Below are positions 39,315 to 48,652 of a stretch of 64,000 nt of DNA, piece after piece. Origin of the DNA: Sarcomyxa edulis (Eukaryota > Basidiomycota > Agaricomycetes > Agaricales > Mycenaceae). The stretch lies in NCBI GenBank assembly GCA_009761415.1, contig QUOL01000004.1, positions 744,001-808,000 on the forward strand, read 5' to 3'. Numbering within the stretch: the first letter of the stretch is position 1; each line of letters begins with the position of its first letter. Made by a program: the position numbers and the translations under genes. The notes below the pieces were generated by a model. That model was not told the origin of the DNA. It saw only the letters and a program-made list of their open reading frames with translations, and did no database searches.

Positions 39315-39872
39315 TTATGGTTCAAGACAACGGTAGTGTCCGCTACAGCTGAGCCTCGCATGGCTCTCGAGTTGTATTGGTAACACGAGCGTCCGATCAG
39401 CAGCAGCAAAAGTAGCGCCACACGTCGAGCACTTGAGTACGTCGGCCACTAGCAGATCGAGTCTTGCAGGTTGTGACACATAATTTTTAGTACCCAAAGT
39501 GCCCGGGGGAATCGTTAACGTTCGAGGAGCAGCGGGGTTGTGAGGTTCGACGTCGGCGTGGGTACATACAGACATAGGCAATATATGTCCAATGACAACG
39601 CCCATCAGAACACTGTAGATGTAGATAGATAGATAGTTCAAAAATCGTGTAAGAGGAGAAAAATAATTTACCCACCGTAACCTTTTAGACGAGACGACGA
39701 GTCCGAGTCGATTCTCGGGTTCGGTCGTACATGTACCTTCGTGAACGTTCACATTCTTCCCGCAGATAGACTCGTGTGACAATAGGATCCTCGAGATGGG
39801 CCGGGGTGCATGTCCAACCTGTAGCCCAAGGTGGGGTGCCAGTGGTGGAAGTGGTTCCAAAGCCTGAGACAT
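39315..39872 (-). CDS. Hypothetical protein, single open frame of 185 codons
   Basis: An uninterrupted minus-strand frame starts MSQALEPLPPLAPHLG, has a hydrophobic segment (LNYLSIYIYSVLMGVVIGHIL) near residue 85, then TIPPGTLGTKNYVSQPARLD and one CxxC (CSTCGATFAAAD). A TATAAATA sequence lies about 30 bp upstream of the ATG. An alternative frame from an ATG at 39891 (MQCPSNHVSGFG) could be spliced instead. It sits inside the duplicated region between cyclophilin and CapZ-beta. No family is recognised and it may not be a gene. Confidence 0.3.
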   Translation of the reverse strand: MSQALEPLPPLAPHLGLQVGHAPRPISRILLSHESICGKNVNVHEGTCTTEPENRLGLVVSSKRLRWVNYFSPLTRFLNYLSIYIYSVLMGVVIGHILPMSVCTHADVEPHNPAAPRTLTIPPGTLGTKNYVSQPARLDLLVADVLKCSTCGATFAAADRTLVLPIQLESHARLSCSGHYRCLEP

Positions 39873-40186
39873 GATTTGAGGGACATTGCATCGTACCTAC
39901 TATTTATACCCTTCAAGTCCTGCTGTGCCACCGTGGAGAGGAGCAAACGAGAAAATTCAAACAAGCTCGAACGACAAACCTCGAGGAGCACGTTTTGAAG
40001 GTACGCATGGACCTGTGGACCGACGCGCTGAATGACGCGCTGAACGTGACACCTGAGGCCTGAGGCCCAATGGATCTGACTCTCCGAGTCTCTGCCAATA
40101 TCAGTATCAATACTTATGTTTATCAGTTCAGTACGTTCAGTAAGAGTAATTGACTTGTCCAATGTCGGGTTTCGAGCGGTACGGTA

Positions 40187-42449
40187 CTAAGCATGCCTTC
40201 TAAGCCTCCCAACCAACTCCCTCTGCAAATCCTCCCTCCTCCGCGCTTTTTCGAGGTCGTCGACGCTTCGGAGGTCGTAGACTATGTCGCGTGTTTTTCC
40301 GAAGTAGACCTGTGTTATGGGAGGGGGTAGGGGAAGGGGGAGGGGGAGTGGATAAAGAATGAGGGGGGGTGTCAGTTATGTTGTGGGTACGAGGAGTGGG
40401 ATGGGACAAGTCATATGAGGATCAAATCGCAGCAGGAATGGAAAGCGGAAACAAAGACGAATGATAGCATCAGTTAGAGTTACAGGTAGTAGGCCAAGTC
40501 AAACAAATGCCAATGATCATGACCATGATCAGATCGCAGCAGTAGGAGCATGTGTACGTGGGCATGTAGAACGGTCAAACTAGGACGTGTAAATGTTGTG
40601 ATGCAGGCCTGTCGACCGCCCGTCGCCCGTACGCGTACGCGTTCATAGCCAATGACAATGGCGCGTTCGTTCGCCCGTGGCCAATACACGTTCACAGTCC
40701 AACCCCACCCCCAAACCCCAAACCCAAAGCCCCAACCCCCAAACCCCAAAAACCACAAAAAACCACATCGCACGTACCTCCTGCAACAAATTCCTCATCT
40801 TAATCTCCATCTCCTCAATCATCTTCCCGGTGTTGGTGATATGTGATGAGGGGTCGTGGATTGGCCAGTCTTGTTCTGTCTGTTGTGTGGGTGTGGGGGG
40901 TGGGGGGGAGGGGTCAGGTTAGGGAGGCACTCGGAGACAGACAAGGGGGCCATGAGAGAGGCGAGAAGGCAATGGGACAGAGAGGCAAGAAGGCAAACTC
41001 GGAATGGAGACACAAAGTAGACATGGAAGCATCACGTGATACAATGCCATAGACAGAAATGCGTCGAGCGAGCGATACACCGCCGAAAGCGAAGTCGTAG
41101 TCGGAAGCGAAAAGAAAGGAAGGAAGGAAGGAAGGAAAGAAAGGAAAGGAAGAAAGAAGGGAAGGAAGGAAAGCACACACCTGTCGCGTCATACTCCCAC
41201 TAAGACTAACCTCGCCGTCCGCTTTCTGTTGCTTCCCTTCATCTTTCTTGTTCGCTTCATCCGTCTTATCCTTGTCATCCTCCTTCTGTTTATCCCCCTC
41301 CTTCTCCCCTTTCGAATTAGTATTAAGTTTCCCCCCCTCCCCCGCATCCACCCCCACCCCCCTCCTAGTAACAAGCTGCAACATAACCGTCGACGTCAAC
41401 TTATAATGCGCCTGTCTCCCCCGCTCGCTGGTCTCGAATACGTGGATGGAGTCCCATGAGCCGGAGGGTTCGTAGGGTGTTGTGGGGGACATTGCTGTGT
41501 GAGGTGGGTGAGGGGGGGAAGGGGGGGAGAGGGAGAAGGAGAAGGAGAAGGAGAAGGAGAAGGAGAAGGAGAAGAGAGGGGATGAGGTGGGATGGGATGG
41601 GATGGGATGGGATGGGATGAGAGGATGATGGGATGGGATGGGATGGGATGGGATGAGAGGATGATGGGATGGGATGGGATGGGATGGGATGAGAGGATGA
41701 GAGGGGAATGATGAGTCCAGTGAGAATGGTAGATAGTAGGGCACTCACTCTTCTGCAACAAAACAACCCCCGCAAACCCGCCATCCTCCGTATCCCATAG
41801 ATAGACACTTGATACGCCTCCTTCGAAGTACCTACGCACACCACGCGATTATATTATCAGAAACACTACCACTAACACTAACACTAACACTGCGCATGAA
41901 GGAAAGAAGGAAGGGAAGGAAGGGAGGAAGGAGGAAGGAGGGAAGGGAAGGGAAGGAAGGGAAGGGAGGGAAGGAGAGAGGGAAGGGACGACATACATCT
42001 CGCGATACGTATCAAACGCCTCGTTGGCTGTTATTTCCATTTTTCGGATACGGGGGGTGGGGACTGTGCCGTCTTCTAGTGGGGGGTCGTATTCGTTTGA
42101 CCAGGGGGATCTGGGGGGTGAGAGGGTGGTAAGTACGGGTCCGAAGATGATGAGGGATGCCAACGACGCGAGGAGCGCGACAGGCTCCTCTCTCCGTCCC
42201 TCCATCTAAAAGTCGCGATACATCCATCCGCGCTCACCTATAACTCTCCCCATCCCGATTATAATCACAAGCCAAATACTCCCTCCCCGTCAAATGGTCC
42301 GTCTTCAGCTTAAGCGGCTGATCGACGCTCCCGAGGAGATCGTCAGCGTAGTCTGGGCAGATTGCGGAGAGGGCAGCGACGTTTTGTTCTGTGCGGGGTG
42401 GGGGGAGACGACGCATTAGGTCCAGCATTGAGTCTACTATGTCACTCAT
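40187..42449 (-). CDS. CAP2: F-actin capping protein beta subunit (CapZ-beta)
   Basis: Forms a heterodimer with the alpha subunit and caps barbed ends of actin filaments. Conserved blocks are [75 protein letters not shown]-like [77 protein letters not shown] and the last exon [22 protein letters not shown]. Between TSTVMLQL and SMTRQ there is an insertion of about 50 charged residues (Lys, Asp, Glu, Gln rich). About six exons; three introns carry purine-rich tandem repeats. The start shares a 137-bp divergent region with an unknown gene. Confidence 0.93.
41112..41165. repeat. GGAA-type purine tract in a CapZ-beta intron
   Basis: A run of GGAA and GAAA units on the plus strand, almost without pyrimidines, lies in the intron after SMTRQ. 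It ends a few bases from the splice donor at about 41175. On the sense strand it is a CT-rich tract. Confidence 0.85.
41505..41720. repeat. Polypurine tract and GGGAT minisatellite in a CapZ-beta intron
   Basis: The plus strand first has G-runs and about seven GGAGAA units (41525-41575). Then comes a minisatellite of roughly 36-bp units, three copies, each with about five GGGAT pentamers plus GAGAGGATGAT. Every unit has four or more GGG runs with short spacers, so G-quadruplex formation is plausible. The whole array falls in the intron between YLWD..QKT and MSPTTPYEP. Confidence 0.9.
41895..41990. repeat. GGAAG purine tract in another CapZ-beta intron
   Basis: Nearly pure G/A sequence built from GGAAG and GGAGG units on the plus strand, located in the intron before YFEGG. 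It is preceded by four CACTAA units at about 41866-41890. Confidence 0.85.
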
Positions 42450-42586
42450 CGTGGCGGGCAGTTGGGTGGGTGCACGTGGGGAATGGGTGGGATGGGTGGG
42501 ATGGGATGTGGAGGCGATGGTGGATGAGTGGATGAGTGGATGCTAGAGCAGGCGAATCTAACAGCACATAATAGACCGGGCCGAGG
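42450..42586. promoter_or_regulatory. Divergent promoter region, G-rich
   Basis: The 137 bp between the CapZ-beta start and the start of the unknown gene at 42587. It contains GGGTGGGATGGG-type runs around 42487-42510 and a repeat of GGATGAGT near 42522-42540. No known factor site is assigned. Confidence 0.4.
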
Positions 42587-43345
42587 ATGCCGTACTTCAT
42601 CGATCAACCATCCATCCAACGATTCACCGCCTATGAGATGGTCCTACTACGCACCCCACGCACCGCAAGACTCCCTATAGTCTGGATCGGGAGGGATTTG
42701 GGACGGTCTGTGTTTGTTCTTCTTGAGAATTATCGGAATGAACGCGGAGGGGAAGGGGGAGGTGTCAATAATTACCGGGACGAAGGGGTCAGGAATTATC
42801 AGAACGAACTTGGCGAAGGGGAACGGGAACGGGAAGGCGAAGGCAAAGGCGAAGGGAAAGAGACAGGGAAAGGGAGGAGGAAGGAGACAGGGATTAAAAT
42901 CCTGGGTCAGACGTTCACCGTCGTATCTGAACAAATCGGGGTTGAGGAGATTATTGGGATCGTTGAGGAAGGTAAGTAAGGCTCCAGCCTCCCGAATCCC
43001 ATCTTCATTGTAGGTTTGCTTGACGCTGACGCTGACGCGTGCGCCAAAGCCATCGGCAAACCAATCACGTTCAGAGAACTCGAGACTTCTGGGATGGTTG
43101 AGATTGATGAACTCGTACGTCGCCTGTCCCCAGTCACCTCACCTCATATATCTACATGTACTACGTTGATCCTCACACCTGAATCTGACCGTGACTTTGT
43201 CCACTGGCGCGACTAGTTCGACTTCTTCAAAGAATTCAACTACACCTCCACGATGAAAGTGGATCCTCGGCTGGTCGCGCTTGGTGTGAGGCCTAGTACG
43301 ATGAGGGAGTTTGCGGAGGTGGAGTTGAGGATGAGATATACTTGA
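42587..43345 (+). CDS. Unknown protein with a charged low-complexity middle
   Basis: Three exons join in frame: 42587 to about 42971, then LLDADADACAKAIGKPITFR and ELETSGMVEIDEL, then FDFFKEFNYTSTMKVDPRLV after an intron ending at 43216, and the end FAEVELRMRYT. The first exon starts MPYFIDQPSIQRFTAYEMVL and contains a Gly/Glu/Lys/Arg-rich stretch of about 45 residues before IKILGQTFTVVSEQIGVEEI. Donors GTAAGT and GTACGT and acceptors are good. I recognise no family or catalytic motif. It diverges from CapZ-beta and runs toward HEN1 with 222 bp between. Confidence 0.6.
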
Positions 43346-43567
43346 TTGATGGATGTCCTGCCAGTGTACTTGCTAGTGTTGAAGAACAATGTACAATGTA
43401 TCTATTTCGTCGTTTGGTGTTTCGTGGTGGTGGTGTTAATGGTGCAACGGCACTTGAACGGCACGGTGCCATTTATGTTTCGTGATCGAGTGGTGATCGA
43501 GGATCACTGGAAATCGAATGGAACTCCGACCAAAGCTGCTCGAGCTCCTACCACGCGTACCGCCACC

Positions 43568-45393
43568 ATGAGCGACCCGGAAGACTCAGACTCTGAACTG
43601 AAAGTCACATTCTACCCTCCCCTCTTCCTCCAACGACGCATATGGGTCCTCGACATTCTAAGACACGAGGAAGTCTCATCTGTAAATACCCTAGCACACC
43701 TCATAATTTACTTGTAAGTATACTCACGGATTTCAATCTCAATTTGACACTGGCAGATCCTGGACATCGGATGCGGCGAAGGCGAATTACTAACCGTCCT
43801 CGCACAACCTTCACCCTGGCTATCGCCTCCCCCACCCACAATTCTCCCACCACCTCCATCTTCATCTACATCCCCACCATCGCCACCTCCAACAGACGAC
43901 ATCGGCAACCTCCACCCAACCTACATAGTCGGTCTAGACACATCCCACCCCGATCTCCAATTCACAATCCAAAACACCGCTCCACCACCACCAGAAACCC
44001 GACCCCACGCAATCCGATGGGAACCCCTCGAAGTCAAGATATGGGAAGGGTCATTACAGAGCGTGAATCCTGAATTTATAGATGCGGATTTTGATTGTAT
44101 TGTTTCGACTGAAGTGTACGTACCCCTTGTCTAGTCAATGGTTTAACCAGACCAGACGCGCTTAATGACTCAAACCCACACACTAGCATCGAACACCTCC
44201 CACCCTCCGTCCTCCCCGACTACGCACCCATAATCCTCGGCATCTACCACCCCCGTATATTCCTCCTCACAACCCCCTCCTACACCTTCAACGCCCGATT
44301 CACCGACCCCTCCGCTCCCCCCTCCGCGCGTCACGGCTACCCCGACCCCACCCACCGCACCGATCGTATATTCCGTCATTCGGACCATAAATTCGAATGG
44401 ACAGTACAGGAATTCCGGGCTTGGTGCTCTGAGAGCGCGGAGATGTGGATGTACGATGTGAGGGTGAGTTCGGTTGGTCGGGCGGTTGAAGATGATCCGT
44501 GGGGGCGCGATGAGGAGTTGGGAGGGGCTAGTCAGGTTGCGGTGTTTACGCGGTTGGATGATGGGGAGAGTTCGAGGGTTAGGGAGGGGAGGGCTGGGGA
44601 GGTTAGGAGGAGGTTGGAGGAGGAGGGGATGGCCCCTCATGAGTTGTTAGCGACGCATCATCATCCATCACATCCTCGTTCTCGGAATCCTGCCTCTTTG
44701 AATGTGATCGGAGAAGCTGTCAGGAAGAAGATGGAGGAGTTGCGAGAATCGGTTATGGGTCTTGAGGAATTGTGGTTTGAGAGGAGTTATGATCTATACG
44801 GGAGTAATGTCAGTGGAACAGAAGGAGTTGGTACCGACGAAGATGAATGCGAGATTGGGGTATTATGCGGAGGGTGGATGGAAATATTAATTGCAGCCAT
44901 CGAAGAGACCGAAGGTCTACTCCTCATCAAGGACGACCCCGTCAAACGGACGAAATGGATGGTCCAACTGGAGGATGGACTGAATACTAGGATGTTTCCT
45001 TTGGAAGGAGAGACAAGTCTTGATTACATCCCCGAGGGGTGGATCCCTCAAGAAACAGACGCTGCGGAGAGATTGGAGAGCCCTCCGGCGGCGGGCGTAA
45101 ACGAAACGATATGGGAAGAGGAGGAGACGAATGGGCATTGGGATGAGGTGAGACCTGGACTTGGTTGGGAGCCGGATGGAGGGCAGATGGAGGTGAAGGA
45201 TGTTGGATGGGACGTACCGATAGAAGCTGAAGAGGGTTTTGGAGTGATTGAACCGGAGACTAGCTCGTGGGGGTCGTCGTCGTGGCCTGAGATGGAGTTG
45301 AGTCCCGGTGTTGAGGAGTTGGAGGAGCCTGCTTGGGGTCGTGATAAAATCACATTGGTAGAGGAAGGGAGCCAGGAGGATAGTCCAGTATGA
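43568..45393 (+). CDS. HEN1: HEN1-type small-RNA 3'-terminal 2'-O-methyltransferase
   Basis: HEN1 enzymes methylate the 2'-OH of the last nucleotide of small RNAs, protecting siRNAs or piRNAs from tailing and decay. Exons 43568-43681, 43757-44115 and 44187-45393 give 559 residues. FYPPLFLQRRIWVLDIL precedes the SAM site ILDIGCGEGELL. A Pro/Ser-rich loop follows, then DCIVSTEVIEHLPPSVL with the metal-binding Glu, Glu, His, then TPSYTFNARF and FRHSDHKFEWTVQEFRAWC with the last His. This set is diagnostic. A C-terminal extension of about 280 residues is acidic with many Trp-Glu pairs and no known domain. The start has a strong CGCCACCATG context. Confidence 0.9.
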
Positions 45394-45655
45394 GTGGTGC
45401 GAGCACAGACACGGATAGCCTTGTTGATGCTCACACGAACAACTTACTGTAGTGCACAATAGATTGTTTGTTTGATACTCATGAGACGTATCACAAGATT
45501 GAAAGCAAATCCTCTGATAATTAATGGTACAAAAGCTAAGAAAACGAGGGTAGGTAGGTAAGCGAATGAGTGGTTCAGACAGAATCTACGTACACGCACC
45601 TGGGCATACATGCAACACACCCAACTCACTCCCGTGAGATATCGTAAACCTCCAC

Positions 45656-46045
45656 CTATACCCCAAATCCTGAGCGCCCGACACGACAGAGAGCACCTAG
45701 CGTCCTGACCCTCATGCCTCCGCTGGCGATATCTGTGGAGCTGAGTACACCGTCCTCAGCACATTCCGATACCAGACCCAAATCCTTGAGGGACCCACCA
45801 ATAAGAGGATGTAATTGGGCGAGATACGTGACCATCCACATGAGGTAGCATGCAGAGAGACTGAGCATGATCATAGTTCGGATGACTCTGTTTTGGAACG
45901 AAACGAATCAATGACAATTGTACAGTATCGGCATGGTATTTGTTTCTTACACTTGCTGAGGACCTTTTGGGGTGAATAGGGCTGCGCAGGTCATGAGTGC
46001 CAGCACGATTACGAGGATGAAGAGGACGGGGAGTATGGACGACAT
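45656..46045 (-). CDS. VMA9: V-type ATPase membrane subunit e
   Basis: Small two-helix subunit of the V0 sector of the vacuolar proton pump. Helix 1 is SSILPVLFILVIVLALMTCAALF, followed by TPKGPQQ spliced to VVIRTMIMLSLSACYLMWMVTYLAQLHPLI, the family signature. After LI the end is uncertain: relatives usually end soon after with a short basic tail. Here the frame continues through a possible intron to a stop at 45656, giving either D or GGSLKDLG after LI. A third option splices to about 45600. It is convergent with HEN1. Confidence 0.85.
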
Positions 46046-46298
46046 GATAATGGCGGATTGAGAGACGCTCAGGCTTGGCGCGTCGAGTGCGGTATGTTTA
46101 TCGTGGGAACTTCTCCTCACCACCAAGTTGAAGAAACTATCGAAGCGCGTCTCAATGAAGAGATTTTTGGTTCAGGACGATGTCCACGAGTTTTTAAATT
46201 ACAATGAATGGACGTTATATTGTTTCTAGAGTAAAAAGATGACGTGACGAGAAAGATATCAGAGTCGTACGGTTCCATTTCTAGTTCCGTTCTGAGTC

Positions 46299-48367
46299 CT
46301 AGTCAAAATGCCTACGGCGGTAGCAGATGTTCCGAGGTTTCAGTGGCATGGTGATCATGGTCTGTGAGGTTCAAGTCAAGAGTTTAGTAGTGAACGGATT
46401 ACATGCATTGAGCACAGGACTCACGTGGTAATTGTGTTGGGGAACAGGTTGTTCCATCCTTAGCTCGAGGTGTCGTACGACGGTCGCAATCAGAGTACCC
46501 AATTGAAGGTAAGCGAACTATCATGGAAAAGGAAACGATGAGTTGAGTAGGCAATACATTAATTATCCGGCACTTGGAACTTACCTGCTCGCCTATACAT
46601 CTATGCCGACCCGCGCCAAAGGGTTGGTATGGACTATCAGTTCCCTTGCTCACGGCACCGAATCCGAAATCAATCTTCTCCCCATTCTCATCGACATAAT
46701 CTTTGAAAGCCTGACGGGCAACGCCATTCGGGTCGCTCCAACGATACGGGTCCCATCTTTGAGGCTCTCTCCAGATCTTCGGGTCCATCTGCGCGATGAC
46801 AGGAGATGCGAGGACATAATTCCCTTTTGGAACGACGAAGTTTCCGTCTTTCGATGGTGAGGCCAAGGTGGGAGGGACAGGAACATCTTCTCTCACGTAT
46901 CTCATGATACTATGAATGGGAGGGTGGATACGAAGGGTTTCGCGGATGACGGCGTCCATCACTGGGAGTTCCCGAAGTTCCTCGTAGGTCATCGAACGAA
47001 GTTTCCCGTCGGGTGTTCCGAAGTGCTTCACTTGTTCTTGGTAGAGTTCCTCCCTGCAGACGTGAGAGTCAGCATTGAGGAATAGGTCTTAATTCAATAA
47101 TTTTTCTTCACGTACCCAATTTTAGGGTCCGAAGCAATATGCAGAAGAGTCCATGACCCAGTGGCGGAGCTGGTGTGTTGACCGGCCATGAGGAGAGCAA
47201 TCATAATATGTGCGACCTCGTGTTCTTTGAGAGGGGTTCCATTCTTGTACTTCTGGTTCATAAGCGCAGCAATCATGTCATGGTCGTGCTATGAAAAGCA
47301 GACATTAGTTCTTGAGATTAATTAAAGATAAAGAGTTGAGAAATCACTTCTGCGGCATGACCTTTGCGCTTCCTGATGATGTCAACGTAGAAGTCGCTCA
47401 GTTTCTTCTGTGCTTCGTCTCGTTTACGGTAGTTTTCCAGAGGCAGGTTGGGGAAGAGGAAATTCATTGGTGTGAACCCACCGTCCAGGTCGTTGAAGAG
47501 TTTAGCGAATGTCTTGTCGAGGCCTGCACGGACCTCTTTGCCCTGCAAGGTCCTCGACGCCGTAAGGATGGTCATGTTCGCGAGAATCTCGCAAACATCG
47601 AAGGAACCCCACTCGTTGATGTCATTCATCTGGTACGCCCTGAACGCCGGGTCCGTCTTGATGTACTCCTCAACTTCGTCTTCGATCATGCCGATGTAGG
47701 CGCGGAAGTTGTCAGTGGAGAGACCAACTTTGACGAACCGTTTTTGCTCCATGAAGACCTCGTTGGGAACATCGTAAACGACGTCCTTACCGAAGACGGG
47801 AGTAGTCAAGTGCTAGATACACAAGTGTCAGAAGCGAACAGTGAGATGACTATGGGATTTGACTAACTTTGTAGGCATCTTCAGCACTGAAGACTGTCGT
47901 TTTCCCACCCAGAACAAAGTTGTTGCCTTTAGCTCCAAGAGCGACGGTGACACGACGTCCAACCAAGATGAAGGTGAACACTTCGCCATACTACATGCGA
48001 GAGTTAGAAGGTCGTTAAGTAAATAGACGGTGCTTGTACCTTTTCTCTGCAGTCAAAGAAGAATTTCAGAGGGTCATTGCCGTACGCGATGGCGGACCCA
48101 ATGATCGGAAGCCAGTGGAATACAGTTGGGGGCGTAGATGGGTTACGAGGCGCGACCTGAGCATGGGGTCAATTTCATAACAGGTCTTGGGCACAAAGTA
48201 CTCACCACCTGCCATAGAGCGTTGACCAAGATGATCAAAATGGGAATGTTAACGACAGCAAGCAGAGTGAAACGGTTCCCAGCAGGAAGGTGAGCCTGAA
48301 ACTGGTCGAGATAGCCCGACCAGCCATCTAAGACGGGGACGGTAGCGTTGAGCTGCCAATGAGACAT
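46299..48367 (-). CDS. ERG11: Lanosterol 14-alpha-demethylase, cytochrome P450 CYP51
   Basis: ER-bound P450 that removes the 14-alpha methyl group in ergosterol synthesis and is the azole target. The N-terminus [13 protein letters not shown] leads to a membrane helix ([20 protein letters not shown]), then a Pro-rich hinge [19 protein letters not shown]. Family marks: [20 protein letters not shown], the B'-C region [18 protein letters not shown]-helix [16 protein letters not shown]-helix [14 protein letters not shown], and the haem-binding loop [12 protein letters not shown] with its Cys. The last exon encodes [20 protein letters not shown]. All landmarks are intact over about nine exons. Confidence 0.95.
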
Positions 48368-48652
48368 GGTGGGGAAAACGAGAGAATTTCGCAGCGCTGT
48401 AGGGCTATACGAATTTTTATATCGACAGCGGGAAAGTGGCTAAATCGAACCATTTCTACCCCCATTTACGGTCTGGGCCGTGGGAGGAGGAGGAGGCGCG
48501 GTACTCTCTGGGTCTAGGAGCTTCAAATACGCGACCGCCAATTGGGCCTACCGCTAAAAAACAGCTCACTCTCTTTTTTTCGCTTTTTTCAAGGCAGGCC
48601 TAGTCCAATGCCATCGACAGTATATCAGTTATCACTTTAGATACTATTTGAC

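Noticed and set aside
40914..41744. Long minus-strand frame of 276 codons with PSHPIPSH repeats
   Set aside because: It is read-through of the CapZ-beta exons into repeat-filled introns; the repeats are the GGGAT minisatellite translated.
44917..45459. Minus-strand frame of 180 codons opposite HEN1
   Set aside because: It is a shadow of the HEN1 C-terminal exon; no domain and no splice support.
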